Assembly (NCBI GenBank): GCA_029532415.1
Contig: JAQOTA010000046.1
Coordinates: 868,001 to 932,000 of the forward strand
DNA from: Marasmius tenuissimus
Lineage: Eukaryota; Basidiomycota; Agaricomycetes; Agaricales; Marasmiaceae
Length of the DNA stretch: 64,000 nucleotides
Direction: 5' to 3'
Shown here: piece after piece, positions 9,961 to 22,260 of the stretch
How the letters are laid out: every line of letters begins with the position of its first letter
How positions within the stretch are numbered: the first letter of the stretch is position 1
The notes under the pieces: generated by a model
The model's database searches: none
Seen by the model: only the letters and a program-made list of their open reading frames with translations
What the model was told of the DNA's origin: nothing
Position numbers and translations under genes: made by a program

Positions 9961-12204
9961 ATGTCCTCGCTTTCTATATTCAACTCTATAGCCACCTCTT
10001 GTGTGGTTCTAGGCATTGTAAGTATTACGCAGACAGACAACTGCACAGTCCGGCTCACTCATGCCGTTTTCATAGGCCAATCATCTCTACCTGAAGAGAT
10101 ATGAACCAACCCGAATGACTGTCGTCCGCACGGCGTGTTTGCTCCTTCTAGAGCCAGCAATCCCGCTCTTTGCTCTCAACCGCTTCCTATCCGTCGATGT
10201 TTCCGTCATGAGTGTCATGATCGCCTACTTCACCTTCTTCTCGTCCTTGGCCACCTCCATTGTCCTTTACCGTATCTCCCCCTTCCATCCCCTCGCAAAG
10301 GTTCCTGGTCCGATGATCTTCAAGATCACCAAGTTTTGGAGGATGTATATCTGTTGGCAGGGTAAACAGCACATCGTGTTGAAGGAATTGCACGATCGAT
10401 ATGGCCCAATTGTTCGGTCCGGTACGCGTTCAGTATCTCTTCAAACCCTCGTCTTAACCCGCCCTGCAACTCAGGTCCCAACGACGTTTCTGTGATCGAC
10501 CACGACTCGATAAAGAAAGTTCTCGGTTCGGAAGGTCTACCAAAAGGAACAGGTACATTCGACGATCAATAATCAGATCGGTATTCTAACCTCAGGCTCT
10601 ATAATACAACAGCATACCTCTCGAACAGTCCAGTCGGAGCTCCACCTCCCTTGTTTGCGGTAAATGGAGAGGAACACACCTGCCGTCGTCGAGTCTGGGG
10701 CAGAGGGTTTTCGTCCGAGTCGATCAAAGAGTACCAGCAAATCGTAAGTGCCAAAGCAAACGAGCTTTCGGAGGGTCTCTCTGCGCGAGCGGGGAGGGAA
10801 TTGGATTTGACGGATTGGATGACCTTTTTTGCGTGAGTTTTTTTTGTCCTTCTTGCATATCGGCGGTTGTGACTAACAAGAAACCCTTTCTGGTAGCTTC
10901 GACTTTATGGCTGAAATGGCGTGAGTACTTGAATCTCGGTGTCATATGGAATATAATAACTGCCTTTCTCACAAACAAAAATCTTCCTGCCCTTGTATAG
11001 GTTTGGTACAAAGACTGAGATGTTGAGACACGGGAAAGATGACAGCGGGGTGATTGAAGCCATCCACGCGGGTGCTCGGTAAGTACAACGCTTGTCACTG
11101 CTCCTGCCATCATCACCTCAATAATCTCTGATTCTCTTCAGGTTCGGCGAGATAACAAGTCATGTTCCGTGGCTAACACACCTTCTCACCTTCCTCCCGT
11201 CGACCAGCTTTATGAAAATACGAGAGATTGCTCTTACTTGGGGACGCCAACGAACCGCGAAGGGATCAGAGACCAGAGACCTTTGGTACCACTTGGTAGC
11301 TCTCCTCTCCTCCAAAGACCGTATTATTCATTCTAACGAGCCTTTCTTTCTGAATCAGAGTGACGAAGAGGGGCACGAGAAGGTGCCACCTCAACAGGAC
11401 CTTGTCGGCCCCGACTCTCTATCAGCCATCATTGCTGGCTCGGACACCACCTCTACCGCCACCGCCAACTTTTTCTGGTGCATCTTATCGCACCCCGAAG
11501 CCTACAAGCGAGTTGTCAGCGAGGTGGACAAAGAATATCCTCGTGGGACTGATCCGCTACTTGATACTTCCCGATACGGCGACTTGAAGTTCTTGAAAGC
11601 ATGCTTGTGCGTACCACACTATTCAAGTCAAATTTGGTTGTAACTTACCACTTATCTTATAACTGAAAGGAACGAATCCCTTCGCATACTGCCACCAGTC
11701 CCTTCCAACGGTCCTCGAATTGTTCCGAAGGGATCTGGAGGTAAAGTCATATGCGGACAGTGAGTGCCCATACAGTCATGCTCAAAGTCCGCTCAAAGGC
11801 TAACCTTGTTTCACATGACTGTCATCAGCTTCATCACCGAAGGGACTCAAGTCCAAGTCCCACCTATGTGTGTTCACTACAACCCCGACAATTTCTCACC
11901 AAACCCCGAATCTTTCATCCCCGAGCGCTGGATCCCCGAAGACTCAAAGGTGGTTTTCAAAGGGGCCCCCGGGCCAGTCACGATGAAGACGGACACATTC
12001 ATTCCATTCTCCTACGGACCCGCAAACTGCGTCGGGAAGAATCTTGCGATGAGTGAGATGATGATGCTTTTGACGATGCTGATTCAGAGGTTCCATTTCG
12101 AGTTTGCAGAGGGGTTTGAGTGGAGGGAGTGGCCGGAGAAGAAGGTGGATGCTTTCTCGACGATAAATGAACCCTTGAAGGTGGTTGTAGAGTCGAGATT
12201 TTGA
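9961..12204 (+). CDS. Cytochrome P450 monooxygenase, ten exons, 556 aa
   Basis: Exons: 9961-10017, 10076-10421, 10475-10552, 10613-10832, 10897-10920, 11001-11078, 11142-11295, 11359-11606, 11670-11759, 11829-12204; total 1671 nt, in frame. The start at 9961 is chosen because its 57-nt exon splices to NHLYLKRYEP, a common N-terminus in basidiomycete P450s. Two or three hydrophobic segments in the first 90 residues indicate an ER-anchored microsomal enzyme, then the proline hinge KVPGP. Signature motifs: I-helix AGSDTTS, K-helix ESLR, PERW, and heme loop FSYGPANCVGKNLA with the cysteine thiolate ligand. The intron at 11296-11358 is 63 nt and stop-free, so its retention would add 21 residues. 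It should need an NADPH-P450 reductase; substrate unknown. The neighbouring 562-aa gene gives no clue to a pathway. Confidence 0.93.
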
Positions 12205-12983
12205 GTTGTGAGTATAAAGGACGAGACCAAAAGGGTTGCGTCGACTACAATGCTAAAGAGTTGATTCCAATGTCTAGTATCTATATTTGATCGCACGATT
12301 TGGTGTCGTAGTTTGGGGAAGAGCCGTAGATAAACTGAAAGCTTTACATATCACAATACGTACTCCAGTCTGTCGCACTCAATGAATTGACGATTTCAAC
12401 CTCTCAACCTTGAGTCTCGTGAGTTTTTCGGATTTCCGGGATTAGATATCTTGATGTCAACGTTACCATCATCCACCTCCGTTACCCGTTTGATCTCAAA
12501 AAAATTCGGTGCCAGCCGAACGACCTATAGAAGGCCGTGAATCCCCATAGATAATCCCAGACGCCGCGCATACGTGAATGATCAATCGATCAGAGGTGCC
12601 GCCGCTGTCGTGAATCAGGGAGCGGTTAGCCGACCTTGGGCCGATCCTCCTAGTTACACTCCGTACAGTTTTGACGGCGATCATCAAGCGGTCATTGTCA
12701 TCCGTGATCCTTTAATTCGCCCCTTATGATTGGGTTGCGGCGCCGAGGCCCGCCCGCTCAGCCAAAACATGAGCCTTCGGTCGACCGGAGGTCCAAACTT
12801 GCTCCAGAACATCCATATTTTGGCGGTGGCCCCAGTCCCGGCCTGGATACCGAACAGGCCTTAATTACGTATCACGTATAGTTAGAATGCAGTGCTCATG
12901 GGGTAGCTACACAGCTCCAGTGACAGTCAGCATCTTGCGCGCACCTTGCAACCACTGCAGCCCAGCTTCCCCTGTTCTTCGTC
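12205..12983. other. Intergenic region with a short dispersed-repeat similarity
   Basis: About 100 bases near 12625-12715 (CCGACCTTGGGCCGA, then GGCGATCATCAAGCG) recur near 54595-54690. No gene is evident in the remainder. Confidence 0.4.
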
Positions 12984-15098
12984 ATGGGAAAGCATCCATC
13001 TCCCTCTTCGAACACCATACCGTCCAGTAGGTCGTCAAATTGGTTTCAGCACCTTCACGGCGATGAGGAGCTTCAGGATGGAGGACTGGAGGGCCGAGGA
13101 ATTAGGCCTTTGTGGAAGAGAGACATGTATCAAGAGGTGCGCATAGTCAATAGACCTCACATAACGACTCATCCTGACCACGAAATGTGAAAGTATACTC
13201 GTATACGGACCGGGAATCTCAAGTTAAGCCAGAAAATATGTCAGAGGCGGGTCTCACAGAGTGAACACGGGGTTTTGGTCGACTCGGATTCCGATTCTGA
13301 CGAAGAACATATTCCAACTCTGGAAACTGTACACGTAGTTCACGTGGTGCAAGAAAGTGAATGGGATGCCTCATTTCCCCCTCAGTTTACTTGTGTATCT
13401 TGGGATGGGCCCGATGCGTGCAAGGTAAATCCAAACCTTCTCTAACTCATAGTGATCCCTTTGCTCATGATTCTCCCACGATCCTCAGACCTTCAAACAA
13501 GAGTTCATGGTTTTTTCTAGCGCAAGGTACTGCAACATAGGTTGTGTGCCTGTACTTGCGATCCTTACCAGATATCTCTATCCAGGTGCCTAGAAGTCGC
13601 ACAATTATTCGGTTTCAACGACTCGTGGCGGATGCCTTCCTTGATTTTTTTTGATGGTAAGAGGGATATTTCATTGGCTAGGTTGCTGTACGTTACTATG
13701 CTGACTGGTTATCCGTTCACTTCCCAGCCTTGAAACCACTCGCTGAAGTGCTAAAGGAACATGGCCACTCTGTACTCATAATTCTCTACTTTGCTCACCG
13801 GTATTCGTTGGTGTGTCTAGCCTTCGAACATGGCTCTTTCTCTGTTGATTGCTGAAGCACACATAACACTAGATTACATTGAAGGCCTTGTCCACTGGCT
13901 TTCTCGCTCATACTCACACCGACATTGAGCGGTTGTGGGCTCGTTCCTCTGCTGGGGAGATTTGCATTGGACCTATCGGCCCAACAGTAGATGCCACAGT
14001 CTCCAAACAGATACTCGATCACTCTAGGCGAATCACTCACCAGGATGACCCTCGTACTCACGCACCGGTGACTATTGACTCCTTTTCACCGTCAAGTGGG
14101 CTTGTGAAATACTTGAGTAATTTCTGGACGGACCATCAATTTTTGTTGTCCTGTAATGTGGGTATATCACTGCATATGGATCGAACTCCCGTGCTTGTTC
14201 CCCCAGGATCCATTGTACGGCTGCAGGATCACATCATTCTTGCCACTTCGGGCGAGTCGGGCTCAGAATTTCAACAATGGCAAGGAATGCCTAGTGAAGT
14301 AAGACAACAGCGGCGTCATATCGACGAAGTTCAGATGGAGGATGGGAGGACTAGGTAAATTCTTTCGTCGATGATTGTCCTCGTATGTTCAATAACTTTA
14401 GGCTTACTATCAACCCTGGATTCGAAGATTGGGATACTATCGTCCCGTCTTACGAATATTCGCGGGTACCCGTACAAAATGACGGGTATCCAGACAACCG
14501 GGACATCCAAACATGGCTGGCGCAGGCCCCTGGTATTGTTCAGAAGGAAGGAATTAACTGTGGTGAGTTTATGAAAATTTCACGACTCAACAATCATACC
14601 AATCTGGATTGTGTTGGACCTTTTGCAGGGCTGATATCCCACATTGCTTTGACTATCACAACTAAGACTGAAACCTCGGGATGGTTCATATCAGCTGGCC
14701 TAATGTCAAATACGCCCCAAACTCAACCGATTGACATCCCCTGTTACCTCTTTCTCTTACCCATTCCCCTCGGCCCAACCAAAGATCTCTCGGAACTGGT
14801 CGAATGGAAATCAAAGAAATTCTATTACTGGTCTTTCGACCCACAAGGCGGCCGAAAACTGTCCCATTCACAACGCCGTAGCCTAGGGCTCCCAAAATTC
14901 TGTGGCCGGCTGTCTTTCTTCTATTATAAATGGGGTAAAGATATATATGATTCCATTGCAGCGTGGCAAAAGTTCAAGGGGTTTGAACCTCGGACGGCTG
15001 GGTTTGCTGCGTCTTTAGGACTCCCTATCCTTAGGAAAACCTTGGAAGGAAAATTTTCTAGCGGACATTTTAAGATTGTTATTGAAGATGGTGCGTGA
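12984..15098 (+). CDS. Uncharacterised 562-aa protein, eight exons
   Basis: Exons: 12984-13136, 13194-13424, 13489-13526, 13586-13656, 13728-13810, 13873-14354, 14402-14562, 14629-15098; sum 1689 nt, in frame throughout. The fifth intron uses the GTGTGT donor at 13811, since the nearer GTATTC donor would break the frame. The N-terminus is serine-rich and acidic (DSDSDSDEE). The C-terminal third carries FYYWSFDPQG, RSLGLP and AAWQKFKGFEP, a set I associate with an uncharacterised protein family expanded in Agaricomycetes. No signal peptide or long membrane helix is seen; a short hydrophobic stretch (CYLFLLPIPLG) lies in the last exon. Function unknown. The second-to-last intron is stop-free, so retention is possible. 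Confidence 0.75.
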
Positions 15099-15689
15099 AC
15101 ACAGTGGTTTTTTGCTGTGCTCAGAACTCAAAGGGTCGATCGTTCAATCACGGATTCTGCAGAGAGCTCCGAAGAATGATTGATGATCGCACAGGGTCGG
15201 AGGAAGCTACGGATGGCTCAGGCGCTGCTTGAAGTATTTTTCGCTGGACAGGGACAATGCCGACTGGGAAGTAGTACTCAGTATATGTGTAAGATACAGG
15301 TGGATATATCGGACATTGAATCCAATCAATTGGTATGAGTCAATGAAGACATTTGAGTGCGCTCTGGAGCACTACGGCTACAACCACTATCTCACTCCGG
15401 AGTCGGAGGCTTCTGTTGGCTGCTTCAGGCAAAGCCTTTTGTTCCTCCAGCTTTCACACACTTTGAATATCCGGTCGGTTCCCCATTGTGAGTCGAGTAG
15501 ATTGAGCTGTTCATCTTAATCAGAGAGTTCAACAATTTTGGCAGGCTCCGCACGGTTACCCAGCAACATACCTACGGATGTAGCTCTCATCTGAGCTCAT
15601 TGTCACTACCGAGAGCATGGTCTTGTTTACCATCCGGAGAGATCAAAGTTCCCAGTGCTTTACTGTTGACATACATGCACCTAGCTCAT

Positions 15690-15840
15690 GATAGCAGCAT
15701 CAGCGTCATCCACTGGCAATGACATGAATACTGAAGAGCGGGCAGGAAAGATAGTAGCTTGCAAGTTGCCTAACACTGGATCTCGAAACTATCCAAGTAC
15801 AATCCCAAGGGAGTTTAATCATCACGGTGCGTCACCTGTT
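15690..15840 (-). pseudogene. 5' remnant of a VDDTD-type membrane-protein gene
   Basis: On the minus strand a leader-like exon is followed by an AG acceptor and VDDADAAI, then a stop. The better preserved counterpart at 62592-62880 reads VDDTDAAIINTG. The VDDTxxxIxYTG start is, from my memory of the family, typical of Agaricomycete single-pass membrane proteins like the next gene. The rest of this gene is absent, so it is a truncated tandem relative. Confidence 0.4.
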
Positions 15841-16262
15841 CTCGTTGCGACCCACTTTCGTTGAGTACCGTTCTGTTCTCTTATAGAATCAACTGGTTTC
15901 TCCGTCCTAGTAGGCTAGTGGGTCGAACTGTCTCGCGAGATGGTGGTTATCAGCCCGCCAGTAAACGCTATAAGAGGTTTCTTCAGCCAACACGTAGTTC
16001 TATTTGGTATCGCGGTTCGGAGCCAAGGAGATGACGAAGATGCGTACTGAAGAAGCCGAAGTTACAATATATTATGAACGTTTTATGCTCAAAAGACCTC
16101 AAACGACGAGAGGGTCGACCTTCCTACCTGTGCGGAAGACCGAAGGGTGACCAAGGTCCAACGTGACAACAGCAGAAGTCCGATGTCCTTTAGGCTCTGG
16201 ATAAGGGTAATCGGCATTTCAACACAGAAACTCCCGCTACAATGCACGTGGATGTAGCTGGC

Positions 16263-17322
16263 CTATGAATACACCGGCGGAGGCGGAAGATCTGGAATCG
16301 GTGGCAGGGTTCCTACTCGAGAGGTATAGCACGGGAGGGCGGTCCCATTGCTATTGCCACTCGCGATGGAAGCCGGTGCAATATGTCCTGTAGTCGGAAG
16401 CGAGGGTCGTAATACCAATGGCCCGGGATCTAGACCAAGTGCTAGCGTGGCTGTCGTTGGCGTTGGGGGTGGTACCGGAGGGAGTGAGACTGAAGACGCT
16501 TCGGGTTCGAGTTCAGATTTAGACTTTGATGGGGATTGATACAGGTCATAAGCTTTCTCGTTTTTATTAGTAAGGAATTCCACAGTAGCTTGTCAAAATA
16601 CGTACGAGTCACTGTAGGGTAGGGGATATTGTCCAATTGACGTGGTTTTTGCTTGTGCCTCGGACCATGGTTACGGAGAAGGAGGAATACAACAATTGCC
16701 AATAGGGCCATGACAGCAGCGATCGACCATCCAATAATTGCCCCAGTGTCGACTTTGTGGGTTTGGTGACCGTTAGATGAAGTCTGTGTGCTTGCAGCCG
16801 CAGTATCCGAATACGTCATAAAATAGTTCAAGATATACGTCTGGTCTTCGGGAATCGTGGAGACCGTGATAGTAAGATTATGAAGACCACGGTTGAGTAG
16901 ACTGGGGGGCCGAAACAGCAACTGACTGATGGATCCTTCATGTCCTACTGAGTGGGGACTCTCTATGGTTTGGTTATCTAGGGTGTATTTTATAACCATT
17001 GACAAAGCGGTAGAATTTGTCGCTCCATAAACTTCAACAAACGTGCCTGTACATGACATAGTAAAGTGAGCACATCCTATTCACGCCGCACGGACAGGAG
17101 ATATCTTGTTCCACACCTTCGAATGTGAATTTCACCTGAGCCCCACTGAGTCTCGTACTACGGTATGTTCCGTCAAGAAAATTGGAGGAGGTTTCCGATT
17201 TCCATTCATTCGGGGGGAGTGTAAGTAATATTAGGACTCGTGTTGTCCACAAGCATGAGGGAACCGCTTCTTGCGAGAGAGGTCAGGGAGAATAGTAACC
17301 TTCCCAACACTGGATTTCGGAT
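16263..17322 (-). pseudogene. Single-pass membrane protein, frameshifted N-terminus
   Basis: Minus-strand exons: about 17322-17117, 17046-16606 and 16552-16263. The first encodes a hydrophobic leader (LLFSLTSLA), then VDNTSPNITYTPP. The second carries an extracellular domain ending LHNLTITVSTIP, a linker, the helix GAIIGWSIAAVMALLAIVVF and a basic stop-transfer. The third is a proline-rich cytosolic tail ending IPDLPPPPVYS. The last two junctions are in frame. In the first exon GAATGAATGG (17201-17210 region) contains a tandem duplication of four bases that creates a TGA and shifts frame; without it the frame would run on. No ATG precedes the leader in frame before the AG at 17323. I therefore call it broken, though the lesion could be recent or a sequencing error. 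Ligand and role unknown. Confidence 0.65.
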
Positions 17323-18520
17323 CTATATAAGTAACACACAAACTTAAACAATTGGCATTAGTCACTCACGGGCCACCCAAGTAGAATAGGACAGTATTGT
17401 GGCTTGATCATGATGGCCTTCTGTATCCCCTCATCAGCATGCATGTCCTTATGGAAGGCCGGACCGTTGCGCTTTTCACCTATCAATTCGCCATCATCTC
17501 CATCGATTTTGCTGTGGTTGAGCCCTGATACCCCCATAGGATTGATATCCGAGATATCCCATTGTACCAGGCATTTACAGCAACACAATCAGCATATTCA
17601 TACGGAGGTATGATTAGGCCGGGAAATGTTCTGCACGCACCGTGCATGGAGAGAAGATGGGCTCTATAGGTCGCACCACAAATCGGTGATATATGGCTAT
17701 GACTCACGAGAACTTGAGAATAATTCTTCTGGTCGTTGATTTGGACTTTAATCCCAAGCTCTGGTGAAATTATAAGGAATCAACTTGCCATAGGACAATC
17801 AATTTTTCCTCTAATTGATGAAACGGCCTCTGCCATCAGTTGACGGATACGACACTGGGGCATTTCAATGAGGAATGTCCGACAAGAATCATCGAAGGGA
17901 GCCCCATTTGTTGAACATGTGATTACCATGTGATACACTTTATTGACATATTGTTTACACATCTATTATTTATAGACTCTTTCACTATTACACTTGCACT
18001 CATATGAAAGATCCTGTACTTACTCAGACAGACTCTGTAGTTAGTCAGTACTCACACCTTATCTCTATGGTTTATAACAAGGTTCAGCTTTGCACCCAAT
18101 AGCATTCAAAGCTGACTGAGCTTTCTCTCTAGATTACTTAGATAGAAAGCTAGTATGACTATGCCTACTTACTCACTCTGCTCTTCGAGCACTTATGCTT
18201 ACTGATATGCAATATGTACCATATGCTATATTCTCACTTACCTATGTTCTATGACTTGTAGATAGACAAGGACTCTTGTATAAAAGCTGGAGACTTTGCG
18301 TCTCAAAGCTTTAGGACAATCTACTCGATTATCACCTCTAGCAAGTATCTACAAGAACACAAGAATTCTCTTATAGTCAATATGTGAGGTTTTAGTTTCA
18401 TCTCACTGTGCATTTAACTATGCTGGCTCAATACCATTATTGAGAGGATTGAAATCAGTACACTTGTCGCTTTCTTTTGGCAGTACCAGGTTGAGTATCC
18501 CAATATCAAAACGTCAAACA
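17323..18520. other. Intergenic sequence with an AT-rich, LTR-like stretch
   Basis: 17358-17707 keeps two overlapping minus-strand frames of gene-like composition (for example GDDGELIGEKRNG) but I cannot join them into a model. From about 17930 to 18440 the sequence is AT-rich with a TATA-like CTTGTATAAAAGC at about 18273 and a 3' flank suggestive of an LTR promoter. I could not find matching TG..CA termini with a target duplication, so this is a weak call. Confidence 0.3.
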
Positions 18521-18524
18521 GTTA

Positions 18525-18960
18525 TAGCCCTAAGCCTCAGAACGACTGCCGTTCGTCCAAAGTTGGAACATAGAGTCTAGACCGATCATTGATGGAAATC
18601 TGGCGTCAACAAATGGCTGGGAGACGTCAAGCGTTAAAGTCCACCGGGACACCTCATTGTTGATCGGAACTGTGGAGATAACGAAATTCCGATATAATAT
18701 ATGTGTCTCAATCCGGGAGGAGAAGAAGGCTACAAATCCCGTGCTCCACGTTCTTAGAGCAGTATTTCCTTTTTTTTTTTGCTTCCAATGCGACTTTTGC
18801 TCATATCCTCGACTAAATCTATCTCTTCGGTGTAGTACCGGATTTCAAGCACTGTGATGCTGATGGTTCAGAAAATAGGCGCTCGCACGCGTGTCTTAGA
18901 ACAACGGGCACCTTGGTCTATCATGGAGCAGCTCAAACAGGCACGAGAACGAGACAAAGA
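18525..18960 (-). pseudogene. F-box gene 5' remnant, copy 1
   Basis: The minus strand reads RWTLTLDVSQPF and then an LWT motif at the place where the intact F-box gene at 22.9-23.4 kb reads PWTLTRVCRRWRQVS...MWTTIVLS. The intron between them appears lost or eroded, and the frame ends soon after. Sequence upstream on the same strand (ending GGCGCTCGCACGCG at about 18880) recurs near 54.5 and 59.27 kb, consistent with a shared promoter flank. Confidence 0.45.
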
Positions 18961-19239
18961 GGGAGAGAAAAGAATCCTGAATGATATTGCGAGTTTATAG
19001 TTCATTGTGTCGTGGGTGCAAAAACAGAAAAAAGCAAGTGAAAAAGAGGGAGAGACAGCAGTGACATGGTTGTATGTATATATGCATGCGAAATAAAAAC
19101 AACGTGGAAGGACAATATAGAAACAGATATTTATTAGATAAAGCATCAAGCACCGAGCATCGAGGCAGTAGATGAGCTGAATCAAGGCGCTAACACTCCC
19201 TCCCCCCACCAGGAGACCTCCCCCACCTCTCCAAATCCC

Positions 19240-22200
19240 TCCTCGTCACATTAACCCCCCTCCAATCCTCCACATACACCCCACTCTCCCTCGTCCTCTC
19301 TAACACCTGTTGTCAGAACAAAACGATCCTCGCATGGCCCGGTACTGCCATCGTCGGAGTCGGCGCCTGTGTTGGTGTTGGTTGGGAAGTCGATGTTCGT
19401 CTCCCGATTGACCACCTCGACCTCGACCTTCGCATAGTACCGGAATGAGAGCACGACACGACTCCCCGTCGACCCCGACGAAGCGCATCGCTGTCTTGGC
19501 TCATATCCCGTATGAACTTCAAACTAGGGAATTCACCTCCGCCTGTTGGTTTACGGAGAAGACAGGTGAGTTGTTCGAGGAGCATAAAGAACGGGCTTGG
19601 GTCGGGGTTGTATAGGTAGGTCGGGTAGGTGAGGACGTTGGTGGTGGGGATGCCTAATGAGAAGGGTGGGTCAGTAGGGTCACAAAGGGAAGGAGAGGAC
19701 GTGGCGTGAAAACCACAAGGGGACGGGTGATGAACGAAGAGCGTGAATAAAGGGTATAGAACGAAAGAAAGGACTAGGGGAAGATGACAACGAATGAGGG
19801 AGTCTACACACGTTGCCTATGCACATTCCAACCAGAGGCCATCCAACGATTTCACCTCGACCAACCACAATGGGGGCGCTGGCAACGAAAACAGGCCACG
19901 GTCACGACACAAAGAAAAAAAGCCCCCAAAGGGAAGCCGAAGAGATGCAACAAAAACCAAGGAGGAGAAACAATAGGGAACAACGAACGAAGGACAGGTG
20001 CCCCGCCCACCTCAACCAACCACGTGTGGTAGGGAGACGAAAAGAGCAGACGGCCTTCAACCGGAGGGGAGAGAGAGAAGGGCAAATCCGCCACCAACAC
20101 CAACAACAACCCAACGCCTGAACCGTACCATGATAAGATGAATCCCCAGGATTCCAGATCGTGACTTCTCTACAAGAACACAGAAACGGATTAACGGGAA
20201 GCGACCTCGAACAGAGAGAGGTCCAACTCCATCATGTAACGACGACGTCCGTTCCCTGGACCCAACAATGAGGTAAGGAGAGAGGATGGCGGGTCCGCCG
20301 TCACCTACACCAGCACCAACCCAGCCAAGGCGGCACACGCCTAAACCGACAACATGAACTAGTACTCTCCACCCCCAACACTCTCCATCCAATGAGAACA
20401 GAGACATTCAGACAGAGAAGGAAGCGACCATGTCCGAGCTCCAGCCCAAGTCCAACACAACGATCCACCATGGGGTCGAGAACGTTCATCCACCAGCCTG
20501 AGGCAACGGTCACGATGTCCCCTCCTACCTACGCGAAACACCGCCCAATACCGCAAACACGCCCCTGCACAGAGGATCGATATGAAACCTCCGAACTGCC
20601 GATATTTGACATTGACAGGCATCGAATAGAAAAAGGGGGTTTCCATCGCACCAGGTCAGACGGACGGAAATGACGCAGTTCACGGAGGAGGATCGTGGGA
20701 ACGAATGCACAAAGAAAAGTGCATAGAGAAAGGGAGGAACGAAAGTGAAAGCGGGATAGAGGGAGGAAGGAAGGGTAGAACAGAATACCCGTAGAGAGAA
20801 AGAGAAGGGAGAAAGTACTCACATCACCCCAAGCCCTCCGAACGACCTCCCCAACCCTCGTATACCGATAAATTCCAGATTTTCGTGACTCGTTAATAAT
20901 GGGTGTGGTACGACCTAGCAGCAGGGCGAGTGTTAACGATGGAAAACGTAAACCCCCCTCCCCAAACTCAGAGCTCACCCAGTCAGGACTCTCCCAATCC
21001 CATTCAACTTCTTCGCCTCCAGTTCCGCAGTTACATATGGAACTCCTGAGATTGGGACGTAGCTTGCTCAACGAAAGTTCCTCTTCGTTGTCGTCTTTAT
21101 GATGCGAGTTTGAGAATTGAGTTGGTGTAATGGGAGAGGAGAGTTCGAGTTGAACGAGTTTTTTCCGTGTGTTTGAAAGAAGTGGTGGAAGGGGCTTGGA
21201 GATGTAGAGGAGGAAGAGGTAGGAGAGGGTGAGGCAGCGGGTGTAAGAGCGACGGTCAGAGTTTGGAGGTTTGGCATGTCCCAGGAGGAGACGAGGGCGA
21301 ATGCGTTTTCTGGCAGGGTTATCTACGTATGTCGAATTAGCAAAAAAAAAAAACAACATAATCAACGTGTCAGGGAGCATACCTTCAACCCCTTCAAAAC
21401 GGGATACACAATGCCAGCAACGACGATCCCAACTTTATCCCTTTCCCTATCACCCTCGTCATTGACAGATTTAACACTGCCCATTCCACCCAAGAATGCT
21501 TCAATCGTCACTGTCGTCGTCCCAAACGCACCCCCAATGTCACCGGCAGCCCAACCCCCACTCGCAGCCTAAGATGGTGATAAAGTCGCTTTGGTAACAC
21601 ATCCGACTCCACCGTTTCAACACGCTCTTCCTCTGTCCCGCATCTTCCTCTTCCCCTCTCCAAGATCTTCATTTACGCTGACTCGCGGAACCTGAACTTG
21701 TTTGACGGGCTTCCAATCAGTATGTACAGTCGAGTATGGCTTGTAGAACTGGCTGATCAAATATATCCAATGAAGACACCTCAAGACATAGCACTTCCCA
21801 TATCTCCCCGGCCGATTCGATGTGCCAAATCTCAGCAATGCCGCAGGAAAAGTCGAACTGTAAAAAATCGGGATCCCGCTGTTCGGAGCAAGTGAGGAGA
21901 GGGACCGAACGTCTGGTCCTTGTGAGGTCAAGAGGTCAAGAGAATTCGGGTGAGACGCTCGGATCCACGGGAGGGAGAATGCCCAGCTGATTTGTGGATG
22001 GTGAATATAAAACATAATCGAAACAAGCATCTGGTGGCAGATTGAGTGCGGGTCAGCCTGGTCGAGTCTCGTGAGGCATTTGTGGGGAACGAGCCGATAC
22101 TGGGAATGTTCCAAGCGTCAAAGATAGAGAAAAGCTCGAGCAATGTCAACAGCGTAGGTAAAAGTAACTCGGAATCACGGATAACGAGGAAACATCGAGA

Positions 22201-22260
22201 AATGTCGTCGTTGAACATGGTGGTCGGGAAGAATGGACGTGTGACAAGCACGGGTCACAG
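19240..22260 (-). pseudogene. Decayed F-box/LRR-like gene, copy B, with a 1.1-kb T-poor insert
   Basis: The order of blocks matches copy A (7.2-9.0 kb): an exon at 21.57-21.39 kb with GGWAAGDIGGAFG and VAGIVYPVLKGLK then a GTATGC donor; after an AG at about 21.32 kb a block reading NAFALVSSWDMPNLQTLTV and FFQTHGKKLVQLELS; and a 3' block near 19.6-19.5 kb reading NPDPSPFFMLLEQL and FPSLKFIRDMSQDSD. The repeated leucines and FFQTHGKKL phrase suggest LRR-like C-terminal repeats. Compared with copy A about 1.1 kb is added between the last two blocks (roughly 19.65-20.85 kb). That interval is almost free of T on the plus strand (10 T in 180 nt at 19921-20100). No continuous gene model could be made. 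Confidence 0.45.

Larger units (their letters stand above)
15338..17322. repeat. Segmental duplication B, copy 1
   Basis: This aligns with 59444-59793 and then, after a jump, with 62727-64000. The break falls at CCTAGCTC|ATGATAGCAGC (about 15687), where the second copy carries 2.9 kb of extra sequence. Content: an unidentified 350-bp piece, the 5' end of a membrane-protein gene on the minus strand (15690-15840), and the TM-protein pseudogene. Confidence 0.75.

Noticed and set aside
13801..13872. GTATTC donor at 13801 for the fifth intron of the 562-aa gene
   Set aside because: It leads to an immediate stop; the GTGTGT donor at 13811 keeps the frame through all following exons.
9961..15098. 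Secondary-metabolite gene cluster around the P450
   Set aside because: Only one tailoring-type enzyme is present, with an unknown protein beside it and decayed genes or repeats beyond; no synthase, transporter or regulator is visible.
20529..21380. A 283-codon open frame on the minus strand
   Set aside because: It is out of phase with the gene-like blocks shared with the 7.2-9.0 kb copy and runs through the T-poor insert, where lack of T on one strand reduces stop codons by composition alone.
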